Source: Gammaproteobacteria bacterium
GTDB lineage: Bacteria; Pseudomonadota; Gammaproteobacteria; Pseudomonadales; Cellvibrionaceae
Assembly (NCBI GenBank): GCA_022600975.1
Contig: JAHZJJ010000021.1
Location: forward strand, 1-63,006
Length of the DNA: 63,006 nt
Direction: 5' to 3'
A program made the position numbers and the translations under genes. Each line of letters begins with the position of its first letter. Positions within the stretch are counted from its first letter, which is position 1. Below are positions 8,840-21,889 of this stretch, one piece after another. The notes below the pieces were generated by a model, which had not been told where the DNA came from, made no database searches, and saw nothing but the letters and a program-made list of their open reading frames with translations.

Positions 8840-10822
8840 TTAACGCACCATGTGCAAAAAGTGCATGTGCTTTTCGTATTGATTAACGATGTCGCTAATA
8901 ACTTGGTCTTTACTCCAGCCCATGATGTCATAATTTTGCCCGCCTTCCCTCAAAAAAACTTCAGCACGAAAATATTTTTGCTCTTCGTCTTCTTTGTTGT
9001 CGGTCATGAAGCTTGGCTGGAGGTAGGCTCGTGGAAACACCTGATAAGTGAAATCAATTTCGTCACCGTGAAAAATGGTCAGTTCTGGCAAACTTTTTTT
9101 GGTATCCAAATCAACAGTACACTCGACATTTTGCTTTTTTAGCTCCGCCGCTACAGATTTCATCGCCGGTATGACGATCTCTGCATTGAATTTTTGTACA
9201 TGGTTTCTTCTTGGAAAGCGGATTAGGTTGCTGAGCCGATGTTGCCAGGCGATGTGTTTGTTTTCCGAAGTTGCTGGTGCCAGGTTGGTCTGCGTTAAAC
9301 TCTCTTTTTTTGCCACGTCAAGCGCCAAGGCCTTGAGAAGGCCATAAATGGCAAAAATTAACACCACCATAAAGGGGAGGGCACTGGCAATCATAGCGGC
9401 CTGCAATGCCTGCAAGCCTCCGGCGAGCATCAGTGCCATAGCCACTACTCCTATGGTTACTGACCAAAAAACTCGCTGCCACAAGGGAGTTTCAGTGGCG
9501 CCACCAGATGCCAGAATATCTATCACCATGGCACTGGAGTCGGCAGAGGTAACAAAGAAAATTACTACCATCAAAATGGCAATCAACGACAATAGCCCAG
9601 AGAAAGGAAACATCTCCAGAAACTTGAACAGTGCCAAAGAAGCGTTATTTTGAACAGTGGCACTCAATTCTGTCGCCCCGTGATGCAAAATGGCATCTAT
9701 TGCTGTGTTACCAAACACAGTCATCCAGATAAATGTCAATAGAGACGGCACAAGCAGTACGCCGACAATAAATTCCCGAATAGTTCGCCCCCTGGAGATG
9801 CGGGCAATAAACATACCTACAAAGGGGGACCAGGATAGCCAGTAGGCCCAATAAAACAGCGTCCAGCCGCCAAGCCAGTTATTTGATTTATAGGCATACA
9901 GATTGAATGTCTTATCGACAATATTTGACAGATAGCTACCAGTATTTTGTACCAGTGTTTGCAGTAGCAGTACTGTTGGCCCCAGAGTCATAACTACCAA
10001 CAGTAGTATCAGTGCCAACAAAAGGTTGGCTTCCGATAGGCGACGAATACCTTTTTCAAGGCCAGTTGCCACCGATAGCGTCGCCAGGCAGGTAATCGCA
10101 ATGATTAGGATCACCTGGGTTGAAGTGCCCACCGGGATATCGAAGAGGTAGCCCAGCCCTGAATTTATCTGCATTACTCCGAGGCCCATAGAGGTGGCAA
10201 CACCAAAGATGGTGCCGATAACTGCGAAGATGTCGACGCTATCGCCGATAGGCCCGTGTATGCGATCACCAATAAGTGGATAGAGTGCTGAGCGCAGTGT
10301 CAGCGGCAGATCGTGCCGATAAGTAAAGAAAGCCAGAATCAAGGCGACAATGGCATAAATGGCCCATGCATGAAATCCCCAGTGAAAGAAGGTTAGCTTC
10401 ATCGCTTCTTTGGCGGTATCGATAGAGCCGGCATCCCCTATGGGAGGATTTAGAAAGTGCATAACGGGTTCTGAGACCCCATAAAACATTAGTCCGATTC
10501 CCATGCCCGCTGAAAATAGCATGGCAAACCAGGAGCTAAAGCTGAAATCCGGAGTGGCGTGATCGGGGCCAAGCTTGATGTCGCCATACTTCGAGAGTGC
10601 GAGAAAGGTTACACAAATAAGAATTAGAGCAACCAACAGAATATAAAACCAGCCGCCATTGGTAATCAGGCTGTTTTGTACTTGCTTGAAAAATGTTTCT
10701 GCCTTAGTCGGCATCATTACTGCGAAGCCGACCAGGAGAAAAATTAGGGCTGAGGAGCAATAAAATACCGGAGAATTTAACTTGTGCTGAAGCCGAGGGA
10801 GGGAAATGTTACCAATAGTCAT
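8840..10822 (-). CDS. BCCT-family betaine/choline/carnitine transporter
   Basis: GAGIGLMFYGVSEPVMHF, FFHWGFHAWAIYAIVALILAFFTYRHDLPL, NNWLGGWTLFYWAYWLSWSPFVGMFIARISRGRTIREF. Confidence 0.95.
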   Translation of the reverse strand: MTIGNISLPRLQHKLNSPVFYCSSALIFLLVGFAVMMPTKAETFFKQVQNSLITNGGWFYILLVALILICVTFLALSKYGDIKLGPDHATPDFSFSSWFAMLFSAGMGIGLMFYGVSEPVMHFLNPPIGDAGSIDTAKEAMKLTFFHWGFHAWAIYAIVALILAFFTYRHDLPLTLRSALYPLIGDRIHGPIGDSVDIFAVIGTIFGVATSMGLGVMQINSGLGYLFDIPVGTSTQVILIIAITCLATLSVATGLEKGIRRLSEANLLLALILLLVVMTLGPTVLLLQTLVQNTGSYLSNIVDKTFNLYAYKSNNWLGGWTLFYWAYWLSWSPFVGMFIARISRGRTIREFIVGVLLVPSLLTFIWMTVFGNTAIDAILHHGATELSATVQNNASLALFKFLEMFPFSGLLSLIAILMVVIFFVTSADSSAMVIDILASGGATETPLWQRVFWSVTIGVVAMALMLAGGLQALQAAMIASALPFMVVLIFAIYGLLKALALDVAKKESLTQTNLAPATSENKHIAWQHRLSNLIRFPRRNHVQKFNAEIVIPAMKSVAAELKKQNVECTVDLDTKKSLPELTIFHGDEIDFTYQVFPRAYLQPSFMTDNKEDEEQKYFRAEVFLREGGQNYDIMGWSKDQVISDIVNQYEKHMHFLHMVR

Positions 10823-10991
10823 AGTGTTGCAATCATGCTTCTAAAATGAATGTAGAGCTATAGGCGTTCAGGCCATTTTAAGTGCGAGAAATGTTACAGC
10901 TCTAACCATTAGATGTCAAAATACATTGTATTGGAGTGGCTTTTGTGGCAAAAAGGGTCGAGTTATTTTCTTCAATCTCTGACTTCCCCAT

Positions 10992-11471
10992 ATGACAGAA
11001 TCTTCCTACTACGGTGATGTACTGGTTTCGCTGCGACAGATCATTCGCGCTACCGACCTCCACTCAAAACGTATGGTCAAAGTATGCGGCCTGACCATAC
11101 CTCAAGTCATGGTGCTGAGTGCTATAGAAAGCCTTGGTGATGTGACTGTAAAGCGGGTCTCTCAGGATGTATCGTTAAGTCAGGCAACGGTTACAACGAT
11201 ACTAAATCGTCTCGAGGAGCGAGGGTATATCGCCAGGGTTCGCAGTAGTATTGATAAGCGAATCGTCAACGCCCGTCTGACACCTGAAGGCAGCCGTATC
11301 CTTTTGGGCGCTCCACCGCTGTTGCATGAAAAATTTATTAATCGCTTCGAGGCTCTGGAGAACTGGGAAAAAACCCAACTGTTATCCGCTTTGCAGCGTG
11401 TTGCCTCAATGATGGACGCAGAATCAATTGATGCTGCACCGTTTTTAGATGTGGGCAGCCTGCCCCTCTAG
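10992..11471 (+). CDS. MarR-family transcriptional regulator (EctR-like)
   Basis: wHTH VTVKRVSQDVSLSQATVTTILNRLEERGYIARVRSSIDKRIVNARLTPEG; divergent from BCCT gene. Confidence 0.85.
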   Translation: MTESSYYGDVLVSLRQIIRATDLHSKRMVKVCGLTIPQVMVLSAIESLGDVTVKRVSQDVSLSQATVTTILNRLEERGYIARVRSSIDKRIVNARLTPEGSRILLGAPPLLHEKFINRFEALENWEKTQLLSALQRVASMMDAESIDAAPFLDVGSLPL

Positions 11472-11966
11472 ACAAAAATATAATTTGAATTCTTATTATT
11501 AGATATGTAAACAATAAGGCGTGATTTTTTTTGACTGCTGAGTTTAAGCTTCTTCCCATAATAACAATCCGAGTGTTACATTGCCATGGAACAATAGGTC
11601 AAAAGGATAATGTTGAGCCTCTCCTGTTGGTATTCTTCCGGTGGCTATGGAGCAACCTATGTCGGTTTTCAGGTGGCGCAAAACAGTAGCTAGTGAGGGT
11701 TTGAGTTGATTTCTCGGTTGAGCTTTGTGTTTAAAATACAATCAAATTGAGTGGTTCAGCAGAGGTATACTTGTATTTTGATACGCCTTTCTCGTAATTC
11801 ACATGGTAAAAATGCAGCAAAAAAACCTGCCGTTTTAATAGCGTGGTTTTATAGTTAGTTTCTTGTTCTGTGTACCTCTAAGTGACTGTTAGTTTTAGTG
11901 TCAATCAGTTTACGATCCAGCCTTTTTATATTTTATTGACTTCTATTTTGTAAGTATGGAATTTAG

Positions 11967-12806
<840 letters not shown>

Positions 12807-12838
12807 CTGTGGCAGCCAGAGTCTGGGAGCGGCCAGCA

Positions 12839-14242
12839 ATGGAAAAAAAAATTATCGTCGGCAGTGAAGAGTGGTGCGCTTTTCCTGGGCTCGGTATTCC
12901 GGCGATCAAGGCGCGGGTAGATTCTGGAGCAAAAACCTCTTCATTACACGCTTATAATCTGCACACCTTTAATCGTGACGGTGCGCCCTGGGTTAGTTTT
13001 GAGGCTCACCCATTACAAAATATGCGTCGTCCGCAAGTGCGCTGTGAAGCGCGAGTGCTTGACAAGCGCAGGGTGCGAAGCTCTTCGGGCGATCAGGAAA
13101 AACGTCATGTTATCCGTACGGCTATCAGTATCGGCGGCAGTGTCTGGGATATAGAGGTAACACTGACCAATCGCGACTCCATGGGTTATCGAATGCTGCT
13201 TGGGCGACAAGCCATGTTGGGCCGCATGCTGGTAGATCCGGCTCAAAGCTTTTGTTTGGGTGAGATTCCCGCCAGCCAGCTAGAAGAGTTTTATCGTGAC
13301 GAGCATCATATCACCGGTGCCGGGTTGCGTATTGGTCTGCTGGCCTCTAACCCTGAGTTATACAGTAATCGGAGAATTATGGAGGCGGGTTTTGAGCGTG
13401 GGCACCGAATGACCTTTTTGAGTTTGCACCAATGTTATATGAAACTTGACTCCGCCGAGCCGGAAGTTCATTACCGCGATGGGCGCATCCTCAATAACCT
13501 GGATGCAGTGATTCCCCGGATTCGCCCCAGCCAGACATTTTATGGTTGTGCGCTTACCCGTCACTTTGAAAGTATTGGGGTTTATACCCTAAACAGCTCT
13601 GCTGCCATCAGTCAATCCCGCGACAAACTGTTTTCACTCCAGTTGCTGCAGCAGAACGAATTGAAAATACCGCTTTCCGGGTTTGCCAACTCACCCATAG
13701 ATACCGGTGAACTAATAGCAATGGTTGGCGGTGCACCGTTGATTGTTAAGTTGCTTGAAGGGACTCAGGGCCGTGGCGTGGTGCTGGCAGAAACCCCAAA
13801 AGCAGCGGAATCGGTGGTCAATGCGTTTAAATCTCTAAAGGTAAATCTGTTGGTACAGGAGTTTATTCGCGAGGCTCAGGGTAGGGATCTCCGCTTGTTT
13901 GTTATCGATGGGAAGGTTGTAGCGGCGATTCAGCGCGAAGCTGCACCCGGTGAGTTTCGCGCTAACATTCACCAGGGTGGCACGGCCTCGGTCGTCAAGG
14001 TGTTGCCAGAGGAGCGCAAGTTGGCCATAAAGGCAGCCAGGGTGCTTGGGTTGCAGGTGGCTGGGGTGGATATTATTCGTTCCAATAAAGGGCCGCTACT
14101 ACTGGAGGTTAATTCCTCTCCTGGGCTAGAAGGTATTGAAAGCGCAACGCATAAGGATGTTGCTGGTGCGATGATTGCTGGTATTGAAAGAGCATTAAAG
14201 TGGCACTCTAATAGCACGCAAGCCGATACAGACTCAAAATAG
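12839..14242 (+). CDS. Fusion: RimB-like retropepsin-type domain (PF05618-like) + RimK-like ATP-grasp glutamate ligase
   Basis: N-term [14 protein letters not shown] + LLGRQAM; C-term [19 protein letters not shown] ... [14 protein letters not shown] ... [12 protein letters not shown]. Met at 12839 likelier than 12809. Confidence 0.88.
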   Translation: MEKKIIVGSEEWCAFPGLGIPAIKARVDSGAKTSSLHAYNLHTFNRDGAPWVSFEAHPLQNMRRPQVRCEARVLDKRRVRSSSGDQEKRHVIRTAISIGGSVWDIEVTLTNRDSMGYRMLLGRQAMLGRMLVDPAQSFCLGEIPASQLEEFYRDEHHITGAGLRIGLLASNPELYSNRRIMEAGFERGHRMTFLSLHQCYMKLDSAEPEVHYRDGRILNNLDAVIPRIRPSQTFYGCALTRHFESIGVYTLNSSAAISQSRDKLFSLQLLQQNELKIPLSGFANSPIDTGELIAMVGGAPLIVKLLEGTQGRGVVLAETPKAAESVVNAFKSLKVNLLVQEFIREAQGRDLRLFVIDGKVVAAIQREAAPGEFRANIHQGGTASVVKVLPEERKLAIKAARVLGLQVAGVDIIRSNKGPLLLEVNSSPGLEGIESATHKDVAGAMIAGIERALKWHSNSTQADTDSK

Positions 14243-14901
14243 GGTTAGGCGCTTCGGCGCGCTATATTGTCGTAAGTCTTAATTAATGATTTTTTTAGTG
14301 CCTATTTTTAGATAAATAAGGCTAAGTCTTATTCGGTGCATGCTATTAGCCAAAAAATGGAGTTTCAAGCTGTTGCGATCACAGGTATCAATCGTTTGTT
14401 GTATCAGCGCATTTTCGGTTGCTTTATTTTCACACTTGACTTGTTAGTTTCTATGTTACAAAACGGTAATGGTTTTTTTGATTAATTCAAAGGCAGCTGG
14501 AATAGAGTCATTTTGCACTAAATCTGCATACGGTTCTGCATAATATCCGCTGAAAGCTCTTTAAGTTTTGGAGGGGCTGCTTGACATAAAAAATAAAAAA
14601 TGGTAATTAAGTTTCGACTCTAAAACCGGTGGGAATAAAGATGCGTGATTATCTTTTTCGCTAAAATGTTTCGTCATAAGTGTTAATTTCTAATAAAGAC
14701 AAAGTATGTGAGGTGCCCACATATTTTGATAGCTCTAAATATTCTATACAGTTTAGGGCAGCAGCAATTTAATAATCAAAGTAAGTGACAGGCCGCAGTT
14801 TACAGGATTTTTGTGTCATTGGTTAGCTAGTCCGCCAAATGGAGAAACAGGTATTAGAGAGTTGTAAAACTATTCATATTAATGACATTGAGGGAAGTGA
14901 A

Positions 14902-16098
14902 ATGTTGAGTAAATATATAGGGGAAATAGCAGCTGTTGTGCTGGTAATACTCGGCGCTTTCAGCAGTATCGCCAATGCGCAAGTCAGGCTTGAACAAGAT
15001 GCGCAAGGCGAAGTGAATGCGGCAGTGGCCGAGGCGCTGAATCTAAGTTTGTACCATGTTCAGCGCATCAATATCAGCTCAGGTGTTTCTGTGGATGTGG
15101 CGACGGATGTCCGGGTGGACTTTGTGCTGGATGGTAAACCGGTGCAGATGTTACTGTCCTCCCATTCAGTGCGAAGCCCGGATATGATGGTATACGCGGT
15201 TGATCAAGATGGCGTGAGGCGAGAGGTTAATGCTCCGCCGATACGTACTTATCAAGGCGTATTAAACGGTGCTGAGGGCGCCAGGGTTGCCGCATCGGTG
15301 AGCGCGGCGGGTCAGCTCAAGGCTTGGATTCAGGTGCAAGGCGAAATTTGGGCGCTACAGCCGTTGTCTGACGTGGTATCCGATCTCGATTCTGATTTGC
15401 ATGTTGTGTATCGTATCAGCGATATTCTTCCCAGTGATTGGAAATGCGGTACGGATGAGACGCCATTTGAACATATGCTCCACGGGACGTCTGACGTTTC
15501 AAACCTGAACCAATTTACCCAAATTGCTGAAATCGCATTTGATGCCGATACTGAGTACTACTACCAAAACGGAAGCTCAATGTCTGCCACTATCTCGGAT
15601 ATTGAGAGCATAATGAACGCGGTGGAATTGATTTACTTGAATGAGTCTGGTATTGGATATGATATCGGTAGAATTATTGTGCGCACCGGATCCGACCCTT
15701 ATACCACCTCAAACTCGAGTAGTCTGCTCAGCCAGTTCCGCGGCGAGTGGACGACCAATCAGGCTGGGGTACGGCGAGATGTTGCGCATCTGATGACCGG
15801 TAAAGATCTAAGTGGCAGTGTGATCGGTATTGCCTATCTCAATGGCGTTTGTAGCTTCAGTTCCGGTTATGGCGTGTCCCAATCAAAATTCACCAACAAC
15901 TTTGCTTCCCGTGTGGCACTCACGGCCCACGAGCTCGGCCATAACTGGAGCGCAAATCATTGCAACGGCAGGAGTGACTGTGCAATTATGTGTTCAAGTA
16001 TTGGCGGTTGTACAGGGGTGCTGAACAGGTTCGGTGTGTCGACGGAGAATGCGATTTCCTACTGGGCTAACAGCGTTGGGTGCTTGAGTAATATTTAA
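14902..16098 (+). CDS. Secreted reprolysin-like (M12B-type) zinc metalloprotease
   Basis: Signal peptide VVLVILGAFSSIANAQ; TAHELGHNWSANHC zinc motif; downstream Cys-rich CAIMCSSIGGC Met-turn. Confidence 0.75.
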   Translation: MLSKYIGEIAAVVLVILGAFSSIANAQVRLEQDAQGEVNAAVAEALNLSLYHVQRINISSGVSVDVATDVRVDFVLDGKPVQMLLSSHSVRSPDMMVYAVDQDGVRREVNAPPIRTYQGVLNGAEGARVAASVSAAGQLKAWIQVQGEIWALQPLSDVVSDLDSDLHVVYRISDILPSDWKCGTDETPFEHMLHGTSDVSNLNQFTQIAEIAFDADTEYYYQNGSSMSATISDIESIMNAVELIYLNESGIGYDIGRIIVRTGSDPYTTSNSSSLLSQFRGEWTTNQAGVRRDVAHLMTGKDLSGSVIGIAYLNGVCSFSSGYGVSQSKFTNNFASRVALTAHELGHNWSANHCNGRSDCAIMCSSIGGCTGVLNRFGVSTENAISYWANSVGCLSNI

Positions 16099-16526
16099 GC
16101 CGGATTGCTGAAATAATAGCTGAATGGGGCTGGATGTTGGTAATAGCTGTACATTTTAAACGTTTGCAGTTTGTTTGCTCAGTTAAGCGGGTAAACCTGT
16201 TGGGCTGAAAGAAGCCTCAATCAGCCCCAATTCTGTGTGTAAAAGTAGCATTTTTGACAGCAAGTTATTTAGTAACTGGGAAAGTCAAATATCAATCCTT
16301 AAGCATCCACGAGCTGTTATTTCAAGAGGAAATGCAGTGTTAACAGTGGTGATGGGCTTTAGTGCCATATAGCCACGGTTTGCTGCAGATTGGGGCGGTG
16401 TGTCTTTATTGGAAAGCGAGAAGTTTTAGCGTAGAATTAGCATCTAAGTTGATCCTGCGAGTAATTGATCCATTGATTTTGTCAGCGGTGGTCAATGCCG
16501 GCCCACACAAAGCGCAGTGTCATGCT

Positions 16527-16565
16527 AAAAAGCGAGATGAAACAATGATTTCATCTCGCTTTTTT
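16527..16565. terminator. Strong bidirectional rho-independent terminator-like hairpin
   Basis: aaaagcgagatgaaa-caatga-tttcatctcgctttttt, near-perfect ~15 bp stem with T tract. Confidence 0.8.
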
Positions 16566-16696
16566 ATAACCTCTTTGCATGGTCTTAAACTGTGCTGATA
16601 CACACGGACATTGTGTCTCATCAGTGCAGATTGTTGCCGAAGGAAGCCAAGGTTTTGAGCCTTCCGTCGAAACCATTCTGACGATTGGAGATTGAT

Positions 16697-17872
16697 TTGA
16701 GCAACACTTTTCCCACCCCAAAGACTCTCATCCCCAGTTTCAAGCCAGCGCTGCTGGTACTCGCCGATGGCAGTGAATTTTATGGGCGTTCAATTGGTGC
16801 CGAAGGCACCACAGTTGGTGAGGTGGTTTTTAATACATCAATGACTGGCTATCAGGAGATCCTCAGTGATCCCTCCTACGCTCGTCAGATAGTGACCCTC
16901 ACTTATCCTCATATTGGTAATACAGGTACCAACCGAGAAGATCAGGAGTGCAACCAAATCTGGTCTGCAGGGTTAGTGATTCGCGACCTGCCGCAACTGG
17001 CCAGTAGCTTTCGCAACGAACAGACCCTCGATGCCTATCTGCGCGAGCACAAGATTGTGGCTATTGCCGATATTGACACTCGTCGGCTTACTCGCTTATT
17101 GCGGAATAAAGGTGCTCAGAGTGGTTGTATTCTAACCGGCAAGGGTGCTTTAGGCGCCAAAACCGAAGTACTGGCTAAAGCCAGAGCCTTTTCCGGTCTC
17201 AAAGGTTTGGATCTTGCCAAGGTCGTCTCCACCGAGCAACTTTATCAGTTTGCGCAAGGGAGCTGGAAACTTGGCAGTGGCCATCGGGCGGCACCAGCGG
17301 CTCAGCCCTATAAGGTGGTTGCTTACGACTTTGGTGTGAAACGTACTATTTTGCGGATGTTAGTTGATCGCGGTTGCGATGTAACTGTGGTCCCAGCACA
17401 AACCCCCGCTTCTGAAGTACTGGCGCTAAAGCCAAATGGCATATTTCTATCTAATGGCCCGGGTGATCCCGAGCCCTGTGACTACGCTATTGCCGCTATC
17501 CAGCAATTTCTTGAGACCGATGTGCCTATTTACGGTATTTGTCTTGGGCATCAACTACTTGGTTTGGCCCTAGGTGGTCGCTCGCAAAAAATGAAATTTG
17601 GTCATCATGGTGGCAATCATCCAGTACAGTGTTTGAAAACTGGCAAAGTGATGATCAGTGCGCAAAACCATGGCTTTGCGATAGACGGAGATTCACTGCC
17701 CGACATGGTGGAAGTCACCCATAAATCCCTATTTGATAGCACCTTGCAGGGGCTTCGTCTCAAGGGTAAACCAGTGTTTGGCTTCCAGGGGCACCCAGAG
17801 GCGAGCCCGGGACCCCATGATATGGCGCCGCTGTTCGATCAGTTTATTGACTATATGAAGGCCCACCGATAG
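16697..17872 (+). CDS. carA: Carbamoyl-phosphate synthase small subunit
   Basis: [35 protein letters not shown]; start uncertain (TTG at 16685 or TTG at 16697 preceded by ggag). Confidence 0.96.
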   Translation: MSNTFPTPKTLIPSFKPALLVLADGSEFYGRSIGAEGTTVGEVVFNTSMTGYQEILSDPSYARQIVTLTYPHIGNTGTNREDQECNQIWSAGLVIRDLPQLASSFRNEQTLDAYLREHKIVAIADIDTRRLTRLLRNKGAQSGCILTGKGALGAKTEVLAKARAFSGLKGLDLAKVVSTEQLYQFAQGSWKLGSGHRAAPAAQPYKVVAYDFGVKRTILRMLVDRGCDVTVVPAQTPASEVLALKPNGIFLSNGPGDPEPCDYAIAAIQQFLETDVPIYGICLGHQLLGLALGGRSQKMKFGHHGGNHPVQCLKTGKVMISAQNHGFAIDGDSLPDMVEVTHKSLFDSTLQGLRLKGKPVFGFQGHPEASPGPHDMAPLFDQFIDYMKAHR

Positions 17873-17995
17873 CAGTAGCCTGCTTAAAGGTGGTTAGAAT
17901 CGCGAAATTGGGTGGTGCAGGTTGCACAGCTTAAAAATACGTGTGAACGCAATTGAACGTACAACCGGTGCAGGCCGGATTGAAGTGGAAGAAAG

Positions 17996-20900
17996 ATGCC
18001 TAAACGCACAGACTTAACAAGCATTCTGATCATCGGAGCTGGCCCTATAGTGATCGGCCAGGCTTGCGAGTTCGATTACTCCGGCGCTCAAGCCTGTAAG
18101 GCTCTTCGGGAAGAAGGTTATCGGGTTATTTTGGTGAACTCCAATCCCGCTACCATCATGACCGATCCGGCAATGGCAGATGCTACCTATATCGAGCCGG
18201 TAGAATGGAAAACAGTAGCCAAGATCATTGAGCAGGAGCGCCCCGATGCCATTTTGCCCACCATGGGTGGACAGACAGCACTCAACTGTGCGTTGGATCT
18301 GGAGCATCAGGGAGTACTCACCGAATTTAATGTCGAACTCATTGGCGCAGATAAAAATGCCATTAATAAGGCCGAAGATCGCAACCTGTTTGACGAAGCG
18401 ATGCAGGCAATCGGCCTCGACACGCCACGGGCAGAAATTGTCCGTACCATGGAAGAAGCCAAGAAAATTCCCGAGATGTTCGGTTTTCCGGTAATTATTC
18501 GCCCGTCATTTACTATGGGTGGTTCCGGTGGTGGCATTGCCTACAATTGGCCGGAGTTTGAAGAAATCTGCAAGCGCGGGTTTGACCTTTCTCCCACGCA
18601 TGAATTGTTGATCGACGAATCATTGCTGGGCTGGAAAGAGTATGAGATGGAAGTGGTACGCGATAAAAACGATAACTGTATTATCGTCTGCGCAATTGAA
18701 AATTTTGACCCCATGGGGGTGCACACCGGTGATTCTATCACCGTAGCTCCGGCTCAAACGCTGACCGACAAAGAATATCAATTGATGCGCAATGCCTCGA
18801 TTGCAGTTCTGCGCGAAATTGGCGTTGAAACTGGTGGTTCCAATGTGCAATTTGGTCTCTGCCCCGAAAGCGGGCGTATGGTAGTGATCGAAATGAATCC
18901 GCGAGTTTCGCGCTCTTCGGCACTGGCTTCCAAAGCCACTGGGTTTCCGATTGCCAAGGTGGCTGCAAAGTTGGCGGTGGGCTACACCCTCGATGAGCTG
19001 CAAAATGATATTACCGGTGGCGCTACGCCGGCTTCCTTTGAGCCGAGTATCGACTACGTGGTGACTAAGGTGCCGCGCTTTACTTTTGAAAAGTTCGGCG
19101 AGGCAGATGCGCGTCTGACCACACAGATGAAATCTGTCGGTGAAGTGATGGCCATTGGCCGCACCTTTCAAGAGTCTTTGCAAAAAGCCCTACGCGGTTT
19201 GGAAGTTGGCTCGGTTGGTTTTGAAAACAGAATTGATCCACAGGAAGATGGTGCCGAGGAGCGTTTGCGGCGCGAACTATCGGTGCCTGGTGCCGAGCGC
19301 ATCTGGTATCTGGGTGACGCTTTCCGTATGGGTATGAGTGTCGAAGCGGTGTATGAGCTTTCAGCCATTGATCCCTGGTTTCTGGTGCAGATCGAAGAAT
19401 TAATCCGTATTGAGCAGCCGCTGAAATCGATGCCGATGTCGGGGCTTACAAAGGAACATATGCGCTTTCTCAAGAAGAAAGGCTTTTCCGACCGGCGCCT
19501 GGCAGATTTGCTGGGGGTAAGCCAGAAAACAGTGCGCGAATTTCGTCACAAACTGGGAGTGTTCCCAGTCTATAAGCGAGTGGACACCTGCGCTGCTGAA
19601 TTTGCCACTGCCACCGCTTATCTGTATTCCAGTTATGACGAAGAGTGTGAGGCCGTGCCCTCAGATAACAAAAAAATTATGGTGCTCGGCGGTGGGCCCA
19701 ATCGCATCGGCCAGGGTATAGAGTTTGATTACTGCTGCGTTCACGCTGCACTGGCGATGCGAGAAGATGGTTTTGAAACCATCATGGTCAATTGTAACCC
19801 GGAAACGGTATCGACCGATTACGACACTTCAGATCGTCTTTATTTTGAACCGGTGACCTTGGAAGATGTATTGGAAATTGTTCGATTAGAAAAGCCCGTG
19901 GGGGTAATTGTGCAGTTTGGAGGCCAGACGCCACTAAACTTGGCGCGTTTTCTCGCCGCTGAAGGGGTGCCGATTATCGGCACTACACCGGAGCAAATTG
20001 ATCGTGCAGAAGACCGCGAACGCTTCCAGCAAATGCTGATGCGGCTCGGTCTCAAGCAGCCGAAAAATGCCATTGTGCGTTCAGTGAATGAAGCGATTCA
20101 GTGTGCCCGGGAAGTGGGCTATCCACTAGTAGTCCGCCCCTCTTATGTGCTTGGCGGCCGGGCGATGGAAATCGTCTACAAGGAAGACGAGTTACTCAAC
20201 TATATGAAAGAAGCCGTGCAGGTTTCCGACGAAGCGCCGGTATTGTTAGATCGCTTTTTAAATTCGGCGATTGAAGTAGATATTGATGCAGTTTCAGACG
20301 GCACTGATGTTGTAATCGGCGGTATTATGCAGCATATCGAGCAGTGTGGTGTGCACTCTGGTGATTCTGCTTGCTCCCTGCCTCCCTACAGCCTTCCGGC
20401 TGAAGTACAGAATGTAATGCGCGAGCAGGTTAAAGCGATGGCGCGCGAGCTGGGTGTAATCGGGTTAATGAATACCCAGTTGGCCTATCAGGACGGTGAG
20501 ATTTACGTTATCGAAGTCAATCCACGAGCCTCGCGTACAGTACCTTTTGTATCCAAATGTATTGGCACTTCTCTAGCCAAAGTAGCGGCGCGCTGTCAGG
20601 CGGGGGTCAGCTTGCAGGCTCAGGGTTTTGATTGCGAAATTGTACCGGATTATTTTTCGGTCAAGGAGTCGGTTTTCCCGTTCAACAAATTTCCCAAAGT
20701 GGATCCCATTCTCGGCCCGGAAATGAAATCCACCGGTGAAGTGATGGGCATTGGTGAAACCTTCGCCGAGGCCTTCGACAAAGGCCTTATCGGCGCTGGC
20801 GATACGCTGCCCGAATCCGGTAGAGTGTTTATTTCTGTGCGCGATGTAGATAAAGTGGGGGTTGTGGATGTTGCTCGCGGGCTAGCTGAGCTTAATTTTG

Positions 20901-21241
20901 AGCTGGTGGCTACAAGAGGCACCGCAAAAGTGTTGCAAGAAAACGGAATAAGCGTTAAAACCGTCAATAAGATGAGCGAAGGTCGGCCGCATATTGTCGA
21001 TATGATCAAGAATGATAAGATTGGCTTGGTGCTCAATACCACCGAAGGACGCCAAGCCATTCGCGATTCTGCTGATATTCGCCGCAGTGCCGAGAATCAT
21101 AGAGTGTGTTATACCACTACCTTGGCTGCGGCCCAGGCTATGGTTTTAGCCATGCAAATTGCTCAGCCGCATAAAGTGCGACGCCTGCAGGACTTGAACC
21201 AGCGCGTGATTCTCTTACAGGCTAATTTAAAGTCCTGTTGA
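17996..21241 (+). CDS. carB: Carbamoyl-phosphate synthase large subunit
   Basis: [37 protein letters not shown], duplicated ATP-grasp architecture, 1081 aa. Confidence 0.99.
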   Translation: MPKRTDLTSILIIGAGPIVIGQACEFDYSGAQACKALREEGYRVILVNSNPATIMTDPAMADATYIEPVEWKTVAKIIEQERPDAILPTMGGQTALNCALDLEHQGVLTEFNVELIGADKNAINKAEDRNLFDEAMQAIGLDTPRAEIVRTMEEAKKIPEMFGFPVIIRPSFTMGGSGGGIAYNWPEFEEICKRGFDLSPTHELLIDESLLGWKEYEMEVVRDKNDNCIIVCAIENFDPMGVHTGDSITVAPAQTLTDKEYQLMRNASIAVLREIGVETGGSNVQFGLCPESGRMVVIEMNPRVSRSSALASKATGFPIAKVAAKLAVGYTLDELQNDITGGATPASFEPSIDYVVTKVPRFTFEKFGEADARLTTQMKSVGEVMAIGRTFQESLQKALRGLEVGSVGFENRIDPQEDGAEERLRRELSVPGAERIWYLGDAFRMGMSVEAVYELSAIDPWFLVQIEELIRIEQPLKSMPMSGLTKEHMRFLKKKGFSDRRLADLLGVSQKTVREFRHKLGVFPVYKRVDTCAAEFATATAYLYSSYDEECEAVPSDNKKIMVLGGGPNRIGQGIEFDYCCVHAALAMREDGFETIMVNCNPETVSTDYDTSDRLYFEPVTLEDVLEIVRLEKPVGVIVQFGGQTPLNLARFLAAEGVPIIGTTPEQIDRAEDRERFQQMLMRLGLKQPKNAIVRSVNEAIQCAREVGYPLVVRPSYVLGGRAMEIVYKEDELLNYMKEAVQVSDEAPVLLDRFLNSAIEVDIDAVSDGTDVVIGGIMQHIEQCGVHSGDSACSLPPYSLPAEVQNVMREQVKAMARELGVIGLMNTQLAYQDGEIYVIEVNPRASRTVPFVSKCIGTSLAKVAARCQAGVSLQAQGFDCEIVPDYFSVKESVFPFNKFPKVDPILGPEMKSTGEVMGIGETFAEAFDKGLIGAGDTLPESGRVFISVRDVDKVGVVDVARGLAELNFELVATRGTAKVLQENGISVKTVNKMSEGRPHIVDMIKNDKIGLVLNTTEGRQAIRDSADIRRSAENHRVCYTTTLAAAQAMVLAMQIAQPHKVRRLQDLNQRVILLQANLKSC

Positions 21242-21317
21242 CATTGGTTGCTCTGTACGATTGGGAGTTGCTTCGTTATCTAAAGATTTTTTATATACTC
21301 AATTCGGAGGTTCCATT

Positions 21318-21797
21318 GTGTTGAACCGTGTACCAATGACCATTGAAGGCGCAGAGGCTCTGCGAGTAGAATTAGAAGACCTTAAAAAAGTGCAGCGTCC
21401 GGCGGTTGTACAGGCCATAGCTGAAGCCCGTGCACACGGAGATTTGAAAGAAAATGCTGAATACCATGCTGCGCGTGAGAAGCAGGGATTTATTGAGGCG
21501 CGAATACGCGATATAGAATCCAAGTTGTCATTCGCCCAGGTTATCGATGTCAAGTCCATTGATCCCATGGATAAGGTGATTTTTGGCTCAACAGTCAGCA
21601 TCATTAAACTGGAGAACGATGAAGAGGTCAGTTACAAAATAGTTGGGGACGATGAAGCCGATGTAAAACTGATGAAAATTTCGGTAAATTCCCCTATCGC
21701 TCGTGCACTTATCGGTAAAGAGGTGGGTGATATCGCCGAAGTGCAAACGCCTTCTGGTACAGTTGAATATGAAATTGATGCGGTAAGGCATCTATAA
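21318..21797 (+). CDS. greA: Transcription elongation factor GreA
   Basis: [65 protein letters not shown] start behind ggagg. Confidence 0.97.
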   Translation: MLNRVPMTIEGAEALRVELEDLKKVQRPAVVQAIAEARAHGDLKENAEYHAAREKQGFIEARIRDIESKLSFAQVIDVKSIDPMDKVIFGSTVSIIKLENDEEVSYKIVGDDEADVKLMKISVNSPIARALIGKEVGDIAEVQTPSGTVEYEIDAVRHL

Positions 21798-21817
21798 AAT
21801 TTAGTTCAGGGAAATAC

Positions 21818-21850
21818 AAACAAGCTCAAGGTTAGTTTTGAGCTTGTTTT
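21818..21850 (+). terminator. Rho-independent terminator after greA
   Basis: aaacaagctcaa-ggttagt-tttgagcttgtttt. Confidence 0.85.
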
Positions 21851-21889
21851 ACTATTTATATAGTATTAGTTATTTTAAATAACGCTTCC

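Noticed and set aside
11544-11741. 65-aa minus-strand ORF between marR and dapB
   Set aside because: No domain, no RBS evidence; intergenic noise is equally likely.
18620-19183. 187-aa minus-strand ORF inside carB
   Set aside because: Shadow ORF of a highly conserved gene; no recognised domain.
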